Notes: generated from the letters alone by a model not told the origin. DNA of 64,000 nt from Mucilaginibacter oryzae (GCF_003148845.1 NZ_QGHA01000009.1:1-64000), one strand, 5' to 3'. Numbered from the stretch's first letter, positions 1 through 9,135 are shown. Made by a program: numbers and translations.

Positions 1-160
1 TTAAAACCCCCTCTAAATCTCCCCCGATAGGGGAGACTTTTTAAAAATTTCAACTTCTTAAAGCCCTCCCTCCCGGGGAGGGTTTGGGTGGGGCTGGAGA
101 CTTTTAAAACTCTTACCCTTCTTAAAGCCCTCCCCCTTGGGGAGGGTTTGGGTGGGGTTA
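1..160. repeat. G/C-rich palindromic intergenic repeats (three units)
   Basis: Three related units lie side by side: a CTCCCC-GGGGAG palindrome near 19-35, and two longer units at 63-96 and 126-158 with a CCCTCC...GGAGGG stem followed by TTTGGGTGGGG. Related units occur at 5189-5265 and 33385-33770. Such dispersed palindromes are common between genes in this bacterial group. They lie just after the carbonic anhydrase stop codon and could act as an RNA stem at the end of that transcript. Confidence 0.6.
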
Positions 161-877
161 TTAATGTGCAGCTACGGCTTCCACATCAAACTCGTATACA
201 TAGCCTAAATTATCCGGGCTGCTGCTGCTTACTTTAAGGTCTTTTACCAAACCGCTGGCCAGGTCAATAACCCAACCATGCACTTCCAGGTCGTGCCGCT
301 CTTTCCAGGCATTTTGAATAATGGTGGTTTTACAGAGGTTATACACCTGCTCGGTAACGTTCAATTCAACCAGGCGGTTAACCTTAGTTGTCTCGTCGGT
401 AATGCGGTCAAGCTCGTGGCTATGCAAACGGTAAACATCTTTAATATGGCGCAGCCAGTTATCAATCAGGCCGAATTGCTTGTGGCTCATGGCCGCCGCA
501 ACGCCGCCGCAGCCGTAATGGCCGGCAACAATTACGTGTTTTACCTTAAGTACGTTAACGGCATAATCAAGCACGCTCAGCATGTTCATGTCCGAGTGTA
601 CACATACGTTGGCAATGTTGCGGTGTACAAAAACTTCGCCCGGTTTGGTACCGGTAACCTCGTTGGCGGGCACACGGCTGTCTGAGCAGCCTATCCACAG
701 CACTTCGGGGCTTTGGCCTTTGGCCAGTTTATTGAAAAACTCGCTATCCTCAGATAGTTTGCGCTCAACCCAGGCTGCATTATTTGCAATTAATTTGCTA
801 TAGCTGTTTGATTGCGCTAACCTGATTTCGCTGATATTTATTGCGGCTTTGCCGTTTTTGTTTTCTTGTGTCGACAT
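161..877 (-). CDS. beta-class carbonic anhydrase
   Basis: Interconverts CO2 and bicarbonate in the cytoplasm. The 238-residue protein has the complete beta-class active site: zinc ligands Cys64, His120 and Cys123 (motifs CSDSRVP and HYGCGG) and the Asp66-Arg68 dyad. Length is normal for the class; the first 20 residues are a variable leader. It starts 11 bp after the stop of the SulP transporter gene on the same strand, so the two are almost certainly co-transcribed. SulP-carbonic anhydrase pairs are known bicarbonate or anion uptake units, so this enzyme probably equilibrates the imported ion. The family call is firm; the physiological role is inferred from the neighbour. Confidence 0.95.
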   Translation of the reverse strand: MSTQENKNGKAAINISEIRLAQSNSYSKLIANNAAWVERKLSEDSEFFNKLAKGQSPEVLWIGCSDSRVPANEVTGTKPGEVFVHRNIANVCVHSDMNMLSVLDYAVNVLKVKHVIVAGHYGCGGVAAAMSHKQFGLIDNWLRHIKDVYRLHSHELDRITDETTKVNRLVELNVTEQVYNLCKTTIIQNAWKERHDLEVHGWVIDLASGLVKDLKVSSSSPDNLGYVYEFDVEAVAAH

Positions 878-888
878 TGTTTTTCTTG

Positions 889-2493
889 TTAGATGGGGTT
901 ATAAATCAATTCTTTTAAAGGAGGCACATCGTACTTCTCCTTTACATCCTTCAATTGCACGATGATACCCTTGGTATAGGCATTGTGCTTGTAATTATGA
1001 ATGATCTCCAGTACATCCGGATCGATGTATCTCGAATTCGATCCGTCAATCAGTACCTCGCTGCCCTGTGGTAAGCTGGTAAGCGTTACCTGTATGGCAG
1101 CCTTGTTGAGGAAGGATACTTCCTCGGCCAGTTTCAGTTTGATCACTTCTTTACTGCCGTTCTTTTCAATCCGGTAAAAGTATGGGTTACGCAGGTTTGT
1201 ACGCAGGATGTAAAATACCCCTACCAGCATACCTATGCCCACGCCAATCAGCAGGTCGGTCATTACCACAGCTGCAATGGTTACCACAAAAGGGATAAAC
1301 TGGTTAAGCCCCTGGTGCCACATGTGTTTAAAAAGGCCTACACGGGCCAGTTTATACCCCGTCATGAGCAGGATGGCTGCAAGGCACGAAAGCGGGATAT
1401 GGTTAATTAGCGACGGGATTGCCAGCAATGCAACCAGTAACAGTAAACCATGTATAACCGCACTCATTTTAGTACGTGCGCCGGCATTTACATTGGCCGA
1501 CGAACGAACGATAACCGCAGTCATGGGCAGGCCGCCAAGCATACCGCTTATGATATTGCCCACTCCCTGTGCAAGCAGCTCGCGGTTGGTTGGCGATACA
1601 CGTTTAATAGGGTCTATTTTATCAACCGCTTCAAGGCTCAGCAGGGTTTCCAAACTGGCCACAATGGCAATGGTAATAGCCGTTATCCAAACCTGTTTGT
1701 TCCCGATCTGCCCAAAATCCGGAGATTTAAACAGGCCGAAAAACTCGGCGCTGCTGTGCACCAGCGGAATGCGTACAAACTGCTTATCAAGCAAGGCCAG
1801 GCTTGTACCCGAAAAAGCCAGGCTTAAAACTATACCGGCCACTACCACCAGCAATGGCGCCGGTACAACCGCCAGCTTTTTAAACTTAGGCCAATAGATC
1901 ATGAATGCCAGCGATACCACCGCAATAATCACCGCGCCGTAATTGATACGGGCAAAGGCCCTTGTTATTCCCGAAAAAGTATTATGCTCATCTGCCTGGC
2001 TAAAGCCTTCGTCGCCCTCAAAATCCGCATCATAACCAACAGCGTGAGGGAACTGTTTCATGATAAGGATAATACCTATAGCGGCCAGCATCCCTTCAAT
2101 AACTGATGAAGGAAAATAGTTGGCGATGGTACCGGCCTTGATCAACCCGAGGATGATCTGGAAAACGCCGGCAATTACCAGGGCTAATAAAAAGGTTTCG
2201 TAAGCGCCGAGTTTGGTAATGCCGTTAAGTACAATTACCGTTAAACCCGCTGCCGGACCAGCAACACTAAGCTGCGAGCCGCTAAGCGCACCTACCACGA
2301 TCCCGCCGATGATGCCTGTTAACAAACCCGCGAAAAGCGGCGCGCCGGATGCCAGCGCTATACCTAAACATAGCGGCAATGCCACCAGGAATACAACAAT
2401 ACTTGACGGAATGTCCCTTTTTAAATTTTTGGACAAAAAATATTTTTTCAGGTTGAGGTTGCCCATAGCAAATTCACCTTGCTTGATTTGCAT
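889..2493 (-). CDS. SulP-family inorganic anion transporter (bicarbonate/sulfate type)
   Basis: Inner-membrane anion transporter of 534 residues. A long series of hydrophobic segments fills about residues 28-430, including the family's N-terminal region with IPSSIVVFLVALPLCLGIA. A soluble C-terminal part from about residue 440 has the size and pattern of a STAS domain (GSEVLIDGSNSRYIDPDVLE). The second methionine (residue 10, MGNLNLKKYF) is an equally good start. The carbonic anhydrase gene follows after 11 bp, favouring bicarbonate as the substrate, though SulP proteins also carry sulfate and other anions. Expected to be first gene of a two-gene operon. Confidence 0.92.
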   Translation of the reverse strand: MQIKQGEFAMGNLNLKKYFLSKNLKRDIPSSIVVFLVALPLCLGIALASGAPLFAGLLTGIIGGIVVGALSGSQLSVAGPAAGLTVIVLNGITKLGAYETFLLALVIAGVFQIILGLIKAGTIANYFPSSVIEGMLAAIGIILIMKQFPHAVGYDADFEGDEGFSQADEHNTFSGITRAFARINYGAVIIAVVSLAFMIYWPKFKKLAVVPAPLLVVVAGIVLSLAFSGTSLALLDKQFVRIPLVHSSAEFFGLFKSPDFGQIGNKQVWITAITIAIVASLETLLSLEAVDKIDPIKRVSPTNRELLAQGVGNIISGMLGGLPMTAVIVRSSANVNAGARTKMSAVIHGLLLLVALLAIPSLINHIPLSCLAAILLMTGYKLARVGLFKHMWHQGLNQFIPFVVTIAAVVMTDLLIGVGIGMLVGVFYILRTNLRNPYFYRIEKNGSKEVIKLKLAEEVSFLNKAAIQVTLTSLPQGSEVLIDGSNSRYIDPDVLEIIHNYKHNAYTKGIIVQLKDVKEKYDVPPLKELIYNPI

Positions 2494-2542
2494 AAGAATG
2501 AAGTTGATTAAAATTGTTAAAATGAATTAAAAGCGTTGCAAT

Positions 2543-2562
2543 CCGGATAGGGAAGTATCCGG
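2543..2562 (-). terminator. Possible hairpin after the 113-residue membrane protein gene
   Basis: A perfect 7-bp stem (CCGGATA / TATCCGG) with a 6-base loop lies between the stop codon of the small membrane protein gene and the SulP start. There is no strong U-run beside it on the minus strand, so it may be a weak terminator, a processing site or a protein-binding palindrome. Confidence 0.3.
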
Positions 2563-2572
2563 TTAACTCATT

Positions 2573-2914
2573 TTATACGTTTGGAGGGGGCGTGGGCACT
2601 ACCGGGTGGTACAACTGCTTATACAAAGCGTTTTCCTGGTTGTGCAAAACCTTTGATTCGGTAATATAGGTAATGAAGCTGATGGTATGAAAATCGTAAT
2701 CATCGAAGGTTTTTTTCTCCTTCACGAGGTCTTTCTCCAGGTTATCCTTATCTGTTTTGCTTTCCTGCTCCAACTGAAGGATCACCGCGCTTACGGTTTT
2801 ATTATCCAGGAATAAAAATACCGGTGCGAGCGAGATGCCCATCTTTATTACAAAGACGGCCATAAACAGCGCTACTACCCAGATCTTATTATTCCTGATT
2901 TTCATCCAACACAA
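2573..2914 (-). CDS. Small single-pass membrane protein, function unknown
   Basis: Encodes 113 residues; the start is probably methionine 4 (MKIRNNKIW). One hydrophobic segment spans about residues 11-36, followed by a charged, helix-prone region rich in Lys, Asp and Glu (about 45-70), then a proline-rich tail ending PVVPTPPPNV. I do not recognise the family. It precedes the SulP-carbonic anhydrase pair on the same strand with about 80 bp between, so it could be an accessory protein of that unit, but nothing in the sequence demonstrates this. Confidence 0.6.
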   Translation of the reverse strand: MCWMKIRNNKIWVVALFMAVFVIKMGISLAPVFLFLDNKTVSAVILQLEQESKTDKDNLEKDLVKEKKTFDDYDFHTISFITYITESKVLHNQENALYKQLYHPVVPTPPPNV

Positions 2915-3011
2915 ATATATAAAAAAATGCTTTGCATTAGCGGTAACGCGGCTTTAAAAGCTAATGTTACAATTTAATTACTATTTTTAGCTAATTACTA
3001 AAACCTGAATT

Positions 3012-4553
3012 GTGGATAAAAAGCTTGAATTATTGCACGCCAAACGTGAACAGGCCATGCAGGGCGGCGGCGCGCAGCGCATTGAAAGTCAGCATAAAAA
3101 AGGAAAATTAACGGCCCGCGAGCGCCTGCACTTTTTACTGGATGAAGGCTCGTTCCAGGAGATTGGGATGCTGGTCACCCACCGCTCGGTTGATTTTGGT
3201 ATGGAGAAGGAAAAATATCCCGGCGACGGCGTTATTACCGGTTACGGCACCGTAAACGGCAGGCTGGTATATGTTTTCTCGCAGGATTTTACCGTTTTTG
3301 GCGGCTCGCTTTCAGAAACCCATGCCGAAAAGATTTGCAAAGTGATGGACCTCGCCCTCAAAAACGGTGCGCCTGTTATCGGCCTGAATGATTCGGGCGG
3401 GGCGCGCATCCAGGAGGGGGTAGTATCGTTAGGCGGTTATGCCGATATTTTTTACCGCAATACCATGGCATCGGGCGTAATCCCGCAAATTTCGGCCATT
3501 ATGGGGCCCTGCGCGGGCGGCGCGGTTTATTCGCCCGCCATTACTGATTTTATTTTGATGGTTGAGCATACCTCGTATATGTTTGTAACCGGCCCCAACG
3601 TAGTAAAAACGGTAACGCACGAAGTAGTAACTTCCGAAGAATTGGGCGGCGCGCATACGCATGCCACTAAATCGGGCGTAACGCATTTTGCCTGCCCTAA
3701 CGAGATAGCCGCCATTCAGCATATCAAACAGTTGTTAAGCTACATGCCCCAAAACTGCGAGGATAAAGCGCCCTCACTGCCTTATGAACCCGGCGATGAG
3801 CTCCGGCCTGCATTAAATTCGCTGCTGCCTCCGGCGCCCTCAACACCTTATGACATCCGCGAGGTGATTGAGCAGGTGATAGATCAGGATTCGTTTTTTG
3901 AGGTACATAAAGATTTTGCCGAAAACCTGGTAATAGGCTTCGCGCGGCTGGCCGGCCGGAGCATCGGCATTGTGGCTAACCAGCCAGCCTTTTTAGCCGG
4001 CGTACTGGATATCCATTCATCAACCAAAGGGGCGCGCTTTGTTCGCTTTTGCGATTGCTTTAATATCCCGCTGCTGGTATTTGAAGATGTGCCCGGCTTT
4101 TTACCCGGCACCGACCAGGAATGGAATGCCATCATCACCAACGGCGCTAAACTGCTGTACGCCTTTTGCGAAGCCACCGTTCCGCGGGTTACCGTAATTA
4201 CCCGCAAAGCCTATGGGGGCGCTTACGATGTTATGAACTCCAAGCACATCGGCGCCGACATGAATTTCGCCTGGCCATCGGCCGAGATTGCCGTAATGGG
4301 CGCGAAAGGCGCGGCTGAAATTATTTTTAAACGGGAGATCAGTCATGCCGACGATCACGAAGGCAAATGGCAGGAAATGGAGCAGCTTTACGCCGATACT
4401 TTTGCCAACCCCTACCGGGCAGCCGAACGCGGTTTTATTGACGAAGTGATTGAACCCGCCGAAACAAGGGCCAAACTGATCAGTGCATTTAAAATGCTGG
4501 AAAATAAGGTAGCTAATAACCCGCGGAAGAAGCACGGGAATATTCCGTTGTAA
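3012..4553 (+). CDS. Acyl-CoA carboxylase, carboxyltransferase (beta) subunit, propionyl-CoA type
   Basis: Carboxyltransferase half of a biotin-dependent acyl-CoA carboxylase, most like propionyl-CoA carboxylase beta. The 513-residue length fits. Both crotonase-like halves are present: the N-terminal half has NDSGGARIQEGV and GPCAGGAVYSPA, the C-terminal half has FEDVPGFLPGTDQE and RKAYGGAYDVM, the paired glycine-rich loops that form the oxyanion holes. The start is GTG at 3012 (GTGGATAAAAAG), in register with the usual N-terminus. No biotin carboxylase or biotin carrier gene lies in the window, so the alpha subunit must be encoded elsewhere. Propionyl-CoA, acetyl-CoA or methylmalonyl-CoA chemistry cannot be separated from sequence reading alone. 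Confidence 0.93.
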   Translation: MDKKLELLHAKREQAMQGGGAQRIESQHKKGKLTARERLHFLLDEGSFQEIGMLVTHRSVDFGMEKEKYPGDGVITGYGTVNGRLVYVFSQDFTVFGGSLSETHAEKICKVMDLALKNGAPVIGLNDSGGARIQEGVVSLGGYADIFYRNTMASGVIPQISAIMGPCAGGAVYSPAITDFILMVEHTSYMFVTGPNVVKTVTHEVVTSEELGGAHTHATKSGVTHFACPNEIAAIQHIKQLLSYMPQNCEDKAPSLPYEPGDELRPALNSLLPPAPSTPYDIREVIEQVIDQDSFFEVHKDFAENLVIGFARLAGRSIGIVANQPAFLAGVLDIHSSTKGARFVRFCDCFNIPLLVFEDVPGFLPGTDQEWNAIITNGAKLLYAFCEATVPRVTVITRKAYGGAYDVMNSKHIGADMNFAWPSAEIAVMGAKGAAEIIFKREISHADDHEGKWQEMEQLYADTFANPYRAAERGFIDEVIEPAETRAKLISAFKMLENKVANNPRKKHGNIPL

Positions 4554-4554
4554 G

Positions 4555-4735
4555 GTGAAAGGTAAAAGGCGAAAGGCAAAAGAAGGTTTAACGCCATGGG
4601 TGAGAATAGGGTGTAAAAAAACTTTTATCTTAGCCTTTTACCTCAAAAAACATCATCTCGTTTTTGCTACCATCCTAAAATTCGGCGCTTTCGAAAAACC
4701 TTTTACCTTTCGCCTTTATCCTTTTACCTCAAAAA
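4555..4735. repeat. Inverted pair of AAAGGTAAAAGGCGAAAGG-type words
   Basis: Just after the carboxylase stop, GGTGAAAGGTAAAAGGCGAAAGG (first 19 bases decisive) runs purine-rich; at 4697-4733 its inverse appears (CTTTCGCC and CTTTTACC), with a partial third copy near 4637. The second arm ends six bases before the next gene's ATG. The transcript could fold the whole gap into an imperfect stem. The same architecture with other words occurs in many gaps of this window. Confidence 0.55.
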
Positions 4736-5164
4736 ATGATTACCATCGAACAGATCCGCCCCGAACTTACCTGGCGCTTACGGCAGCGGGTGTTATATCC
4801 CGGTAGCAAATTGTATGAAATGGAAATGGAAGAAGATAACCATGGCTACCATTTCGCGGCGTTTCGGGATAACGACATTATTGCCGTGGTTTCGCTTTTT
4901 AAAGATGATGATAACTGGCAGTTCCGCAAGTTCGCGGTTGATCCATCGCTGCAAAAAATGGGGATAGGCAAAGCCATGTTGCAGTATATTACCAATTTTG
5001 CCATGGAGGGCGGCGGCGCCAGGCTGTGGTGCAATGCCCGGGATACCGCCATCGGTTTTTACTTAAAGCATGGCTTTAAACATACCGGTCAGCTTTTTTC
5101 AAAAAACGGGTTTAATTACGAAATACTGGAAAAACACCTCGCTCATCAGGGAAATCTCCCTTAA
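4736..5164 (+). CDS. GNAT-family N-acetyltransferase
   Basis: A 142-residue cytoplasmic GNAT acyltransferase using acetyl-CoA. The central region FRKFAVDPSLQKMGIGKAML carries motif A, with Q-x-x-G-I-G-K as the pyrophosphate-binding loop of CoA. It is followed by LWCNARDTAIGFYLKHGFK, the motif B region typical of small GNAT enzymes. The acceptor substrate cannot be told; homologues act on small molecules, peptides or ribosomal proteins. It stands alone, downstream of a repeat-filled gap. Confidence 0.85.
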   Translation: MITIEQIRPELTWRLRQRVLYPGSKLYEMEMEEDNHGYHFAAFRDNDIIAVVSLFKDDDNWQFRKFAVDPSLQKMGIGKAMLQYITNFAMEGGGARLWCNARDTAIGFYLKHGFKHTGQLFSKNGFNYEILEKHLAHQGNLP

Positions 5165-5188
5165 AAGACATCCTAAGTTTAGCCTTAC

Positions 5189-5265
5189 CTAAATCCTCTC
5201 CAAAGGAGATGGCTTTGAGAAACAAGGAACTCTCTCTCCTTTGGACGGGGCCGGGGCTGAGGCTC
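5189..5265. repeat. CTCTCCAAAGGAGA palindromic repeats
   Basis: CCTAAATCCTCTCCAAAGGAG at the left and CTCTCTCCTTTGGACGGGGC at the right belong to the same family of palindromic intergenic repeats seen at 1-160 and 33385-33770. The unit lies between convergent genes (GNAT and lipoprotein), where it could contribute to transcript ends. Confidence 0.45.
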
Positions 5266-5311
5266 TTTCAAATAGACGATAGCAACATTTTTTTTTAAAG
5301 CGATTCCCTAC

Positions 5312-6208
5312 TCATTCCTTCATTAAATCGGCAATAATAGCGGTGGCATAATCATTTTTTTGTTTTTGATTAGATATTTTAGCCACATCAAGCGCGGCGT
5401 CAATATCGCCCTGGGCTTCGTAAACAACGGCCAGGTTATAGGCTGCCCTGCTGGCCAGCTTAGTATCGGCGCCGTCAATAAGCGGGTTCAATACCTGGAA
5501 TGCCTTATCAAACTTTCCGGCTTTAATCAACTCTACAGATGCTGCCAGCTGGTCGCCGTTAGTATATAACGGCCTGTCGTGGTAATCGGTATAGGGTAGG
5601 TAATCTTTCAATGCATCTAAAGCCGAATTCCTGATGGCATCATACAAAGGGCCCCCGTGGGCCAGCAGGCTTGAGGCATTTCCGTAAGCGTTCTCATCCT
5701 GTATCGGAGCTTTGCCCTGCAGCTTTTTAAAATAAATACCATTTGCTTCGGTTAACAAAAATGTGGTATTCAGCATCCGGGTGCGGTAAACAACAGGCTG
5801 CCCGTTGTAATAATCGCGCTCCCAAACGGTCTCGGTTTTAAAATCCTCAAACGAAAGCACATAGCGGGCTTTATATTTCTGGGCGATGGCTTTAGCCGAA
5901 TCGGTATTGGCGGCAAACCTTACCGAATCAACCAGTTGAACCACCTTTACACCCGGCAACGCGTGCAGCTGCATAGCCACGTTGCTTATGGCGGTATAAG
6001 CCCCCGCCTTTAAAGATGCCAATACCCTCGGGTTGCGCGTGCGGGTTGAATCGGGCATGTAATGGTTAATGAGTACAATGGTGGTGCGGCCCGTATGGAA
6101 CTGCATTTTAGGAGCGTAATCGACAGGAACGGTTACATATTGTGGCACACTGCATGAGGCCAGGAAGCCGGCAGCGAATAAGATCAGAACGAATTTAAAC
6201 AGTTTCAC
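5312..6208 (-). CDS. Lipoprotein with C-terminal TPR-like region (DUF6340-like)
   Basis: A 298-residue exported protein. The N-terminus (MKLFKFVLILFAAGFLASCS) is a lipoprotein signal peptide with the lipobox cysteine at position 19, so it should be anchored in the periplasm or outer membrane. Residues 30-200 form a conserved Bacteroidota module with RTTIVLINHYMPDSTRTRNP, reminiscent of DUF6340 proteins; this is from memory, not a search. Residues 210-298 contain helix-turn-helix pairs resembling TPR repeats (FDKAFQVLNPLIDGAD, AAYNLAVVYEAQGDIDAAL). Function unknown. It stands alone, convergent with the GNAT gene. Confidence 0.75.
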   Translation of the reverse strand: MKLFKFVLILFAAGFLASCSVPQYVTVPVDYAPKMQFHTGRTTIVLINHYMPDSTRTRNPRVLASLKAGAYTAISNVAMQLHALPGVKVVQLVDSVRFAANTDSAKAIAQKYKARYVLSFEDFKTETVWERDYYNGQPVVYRTRMLNTTFLLTEANGIYFKKLQGKAPIQDENAYGNASSLLAHGGPLYDAIRNSALDALKDYLPYTDYHDRPLYTNGDQLAASVELIKAGKFDKAFQVLNPLIDGADTKLASRAAYNLAVVYEAQGDIDAALDVAKISNQKQKNDYATAIIADLMKE

Positions 6209-6543
6209 GTTAGTAATTTTAATAGTTGCGAAAGGTAAAACATAAGCATGAATGCATTATGAAAAGCAAGTCATTTTTATATCAAACACTTCGGTGGTAT
6301 AATTGTGACTATTTATTTTGAAAAACGTTTAACGCCCGTGCTAAAAATGAGCATAAAAATGAATCTTCGCCGGGTACCCGATAGTGGCTGGCGCTCGGCA
6401 GCCGGTTGCCTCCCGCCACGGTTGGTTATGCTTTTGCTCTTCCCTCAATCCGTTCAAACAGATTGCTTTTATACCTGCTAACCTTACGCAATATCATCAG
6501 CTTTATTATATTTGCTGTATAACATAACAGGTTAAACATTAAC
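6209..6543. other. Gap between divergent lipoprotein and aminopeptidase genes
   Basis: No gene is seen in these 335 bases. TATATTTG at 6507-6514 matches the Bacteroidota -7 element TAnnTTTG and lies 30 bases before the aminopeptidase ATG, but I find no convincing TTTG -33 element at the right distance. The rest shows no clear repeat. Confidence 0.4.
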
Positions 6544-7659
6544 ATGGCTAAAAAGAAAACTGACGCCCCGCAACATACCCCCGTTGTAAACGAATCTTCA
6601 CTGGCTTTTTTCGAAAAATATATCAACAACCCCTCGCCTACCGGTTTTGAATGGAAAGGGCAGGAACTTTGGCTCGAATATTTAAAACCTTATATCGATA
6701 CCCATTATGTTGACAACTACGGCACAGCAGTTGGCATTATCAATCCAAAGGCTGATTATAAAGTTGTTATTGAGGCCCATGCCGATGAAATTTCGTGGTT
6801 TGTAAACTATATTACCAGCGATGGTTTAATTTACGTGATCCGCAATGGCGGCTCCGACCACCAGATAGCCCCTTCAAAACGTGTAAACATCCATACCGAT
6901 AACGGGGTGGTAAAAGCCGTTTTCGGCTGGCCGGCCATCCATACCCGTTCGGGTGGTGAAAAGGAAGAAGCCCCTACGCTCAAAAACATCTTTTTAGATT
7001 GCGGCTGCACCAGTAAAGAAGAGGTTGAAAAACTGGGCATCCATGTAGGTTGCGTAATCACTTACGAAGATGAGTTCATGATATTGAATGATCGCTATTA
7101 TGTTGGCAGGGCTTTGGATAACCGTGCCGGTGGTTTCATGATTGCCGAGGTTGCCCGCCTGCTGAAAGAAAACAATGTAAAACTGCCTTTCGGTTTATAT
7201 ATCGTTAACGCCGTACAGGAAGAAATTGGATTGCGTGGCGCCGAGATGATCGCCCACAAAATAAAGCCCAACGTTGCCATTGTTACCGATGTTACGCATG
7301 ATACGCAAACGCCGATGATCAATAAAATTGTACAGGGCGATCTGGCCTGCGGCAAAGGTCCGGTAGTATCATATGCCCCGGCGGTGCAAAACAACCTCAA
7401 TAAATTACTGATAGCGAGCGCTCAGAAGGCCGGGATCCCTTTTCAGCGGCAGGCTTCATCGCGCTCAACAGGTACTGATACCGATGCTTTCGCCTATTCG
7501 AACGATGGTGTGCCTTCGGCTTTGATATCTTTGCCCTTGCGTTATATGCATACTACGGTTGAGATGATCCACAAAGAAGATGTTGACAATGTGATCAGGA
7601 TGATTTATGAAACTTTACTGAACATCGAGGCCGGGCAAGATTTCAGATATATTAAATAA
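6544..7659 (+). CDS. M42-family metal-dependent aminopeptidase
   Basis: A 371-residue cytoplasmic peptidase of the M42 (glutamyl aminopeptidase/endoglucanase M) family, which trims residues from peptides. Two-metal ligands and catalytic residues are visible: His79 and Asp81 (EAHADEIS), bridging Asp192 (RALDNRAGG), catalytic Glu226 and ligand Glu227 (QEEIG), Asp249 (TDVTHD) and His336 (MHTTVE). Length is normal. The region around residues 95-170 would be the PDZ-like insertion that builds the large oligomer. Single-gene unit, followed by a good terminator. Confidence 0.94.
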   Translation: MAKKKTDAPQHTPVVNESSLAFFEKYINNPSPTGFEWKGQELWLEYLKPYIDTHYVDNYGTAVGIINPKADYKVVIEAHADEISWFVNYITSDGLIYVIRNGGSDHQIAPSKRVNIHTDNGVVKAVFGWPAIHTRSGGEKEEAPTLKNIFLDCGCTSKEEVEKLGIHVGCVITYEDEFMILNDRYYVGRALDNRAGGFMIAEVARLLKENNVKLPFGLYIVNAVQEEIGLRGAEMIAHKIKPNVAIVTDVTHDTQTPMINKIVQGDLACGKGPVVSYAPAVQNNLNKLLIASAQKAGIPFQRQASSRSTGTDTDAFAYSNDGVPSALISLPLRYMHTTVEMIHKEDVDNVIRMIYETLLNIEAGQDFRYIK

Positions 7660-7663
7660 TTGA

Positions 7664-7702
7664 TAAAAAAACCACCCTTTAAAACAATTGGGTGGCTTTT
7701 TT
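7664..7702 (+). terminator. Rho-independent terminator of the aminopeptidase gene
   Basis: An A-run is followed by CCACCC at 7672-7677, a 12-base loop, GGGTGG at 7690-7695 and a CTTTTTT tract, directly after the stop codon. Confidence 0.85.
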
Positions 7703-7762
7703 ATTCACTCATAAAAATCAAACGAAAACAAATTTTAACCCCCCAAAAACAAATTTCTATTT

Positions 7763-8665
7763 ATGAAGCCAACCTTATTAATACTCGCGGCCGGAATGGC
7801 AAGCCGCTACGGAAGCATGAAACAAGTTGACGGCTTTGGCCCTAACGGTGAAACCATTATTGATTATTCAATATACGACGCTATTAAAGCAGGCTTTGGT
7901 AAAGTTACATTCATTATCCGCGAAGAGTTTGCAGACAGCTTTAAAGCAATTTTTGAGCCCAAACTGGCCGGTCGTGTTGAAACAGATTATGTTTTTCAAA
8001 GCTTTGATCTGAAGCCTTTCGGCATCGATAAAGAAATTGAACGCGCCAAACCATGGGGTACGGCCCACGCTGTGCTTGCTGCCCGCAACCAGGTAAATGA
8101 ACCATTTTGCGTAATCAACGCTGATGATTATTATGGTTATGAAGCATTTGAAAAAATGGCTCAATTTTTAACTACCGAGGTCAGGGATGATCTGTACTCG
8201 CTGGTAGGCTATCAAATTGACCGTACTTTATCTGATTATGGCTCGGTATCGCGCGGTGTTTGCGAGGTTGATGAAAACGGCAACATGGTTGAAATTAACG
8301 AACGTACCGAAGTTTATTTTAAAGAAGACGGCAGTGTAGCATACAAAGATGCTACCGGCGAGCACTCGCTGCCTAACGATACCCGCGTATCGATGAACTT
8401 CTGGGGTTTTACGCCTGCCATATTTAAACAAAGCGAGCAGATGTTTGTGGATTTTGTGGCCGCTAATGAAAACAACCCGAAAGCGGAATTCTTTATCCCG
8501 CTTGCTGCCGATAAGTTGATTAAAGACGGCACAGCCGCGTTTAAGGTAATCCCGACCGGCTCAAAATGGTTCGGCGTTACCTATAAAGAAGATAAGCCTA
8601 TTGTACAGAAAAGCATATCTGAGCTGGTAGCCAACGGCGTTTACCCTGAAAAGCTTTGGGACTAA
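7763..8665 (+). CDS. Nucleotidyltransferase (sugar-1-phosphate type)
   Basis: A 300-residue enzyme with the NTP-transferase fold. The N-terminus LLILAAGMASRYGSMKQ is the nucleotide-binding loop, a variant of the usual L-A-G-G-x-G-T-R signature with the conserved Lys at the end. NADDYYG at about residue 121 supplies the metal-binding aspartate. It resembles glucose-1-phosphate nucleotidyltransferases that make NDP-sugars, but the sugar and nucleotide cannot be assigned. The family is often encoded singly in Bacteroidota. A bidirectional terminator follows 25 bp after the stop. Confidence 0.85.
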   Translation: MKPTLLILAAGMASRYGSMKQVDGFGPNGETIIDYSIYDAIKAGFGKVTFIIREEFADSFKAIFEPKLAGRVETDYVFQSFDLKPFGIDKEIERAKPWGTAHAVLAARNQVNEPFCVINADDYYGYEAFEKMAQFLTTEVRDDLYSLVGYQIDRTLSDYGSVSRGVCEVDENGNMVEINERTEVYFKEDGSVAYKDATGEHSLPNDTRVSMNFWGFTPAIFKQSEQMFVDFVAANENNPKAEFFIPLAADKLIKDGTAAFKVIPTGSKWFGVTYKEDKPIVQKSISELVANGVYPEKLWD

Positions 8666-8690
8666 ATCCTTAGCTTAGCTCAAAAAAAAT

Positions 8691-8726
8691 AAAACTCCCG
8701 TTTGCTAAGAGCCAAACGGGAGTTTT
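8691..8726. terminator. Bidirectional terminator between convergent genes
   Basis: A 14-bp perfect stem (AAAACTCCCGTTTG / CAAACGGGAGTTTT) with an 8-base loop, A-rich on the left and T-rich on the right, so it can end transcription from both sides. Confidence 0.9.
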
Positions 8727-8748
8727 ATTTTTATATGCTGATCTTTAT

Positions 8749-9135
8749 TTATTCCTGTACTATAAAAAATGATTGCTGCTCGCCGTCATGGTAAACATGA
8801 AGGGTTTTGGTAACCACCTGGTTGTTTGAATTGATCTGAATTTTATAATCGCCGTCGGCCAGCTCGCTTAACACGTAACCTTTTGTGGCGGCAGTTTTGG
8901 TTGATACATTATCTTTTAGCAACAACTCATTTTCATTGTTATAAACGCGTACAACTGATTTGCCGCTAACTGATTGGGCAAATTCCATTTTGATGCCGCG
9001 ATCGTTACCTAACACGCTGAAGCTTACCACTTCTTTGGCTTTAGGAGTAACATCGGCAGCTTTAGCGGCTGTAGCAGCAAAAACACCTGCGCTTAATAAG
9101 AAAAATAATGCTGATAATTTTATTGAGGTTTTCAT
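8749..9135 (-). CDS. Small exported protein, beta-rich, function unknown
   Basis: A 128-residue protein. A signal peptide (MKTSIKLSALFFLLSAGVFA, cleavage probably after the AAKA at 24-27) exports it to the periplasm or beyond. The mature part alternates short hydrophobic strands with Gly/Asn/Asp turns (SGKSVVRVYNNENELLLKDN, LADGDYKIQI), which suggests a small beta-sandwich like DUF3244 or secretion-sorting-type domains, but I cannot name a family. It shares a 325-bp divergent regulatory region with the GH31 gene. Confidence 0.7.
   Translation of the reverse strand: MKTSIKLSALFFLLSAGVFAATAAKAADVTPKAKEVVSFSVLGNDRGIKMEFAQSVSGKSVVRVYNNENELLLKDNVSTKTAATKGYVLSELADGDYKIQINSNNQVVTKTLHVYHDGEQQSFFIVQE

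Noticed and set aside
3012..5164. Carboxylase beta subunit and GNAT gene as an operon
   Set aside because: A 182-bp gap with inverted repeat words separates them and no functional link is apparent.
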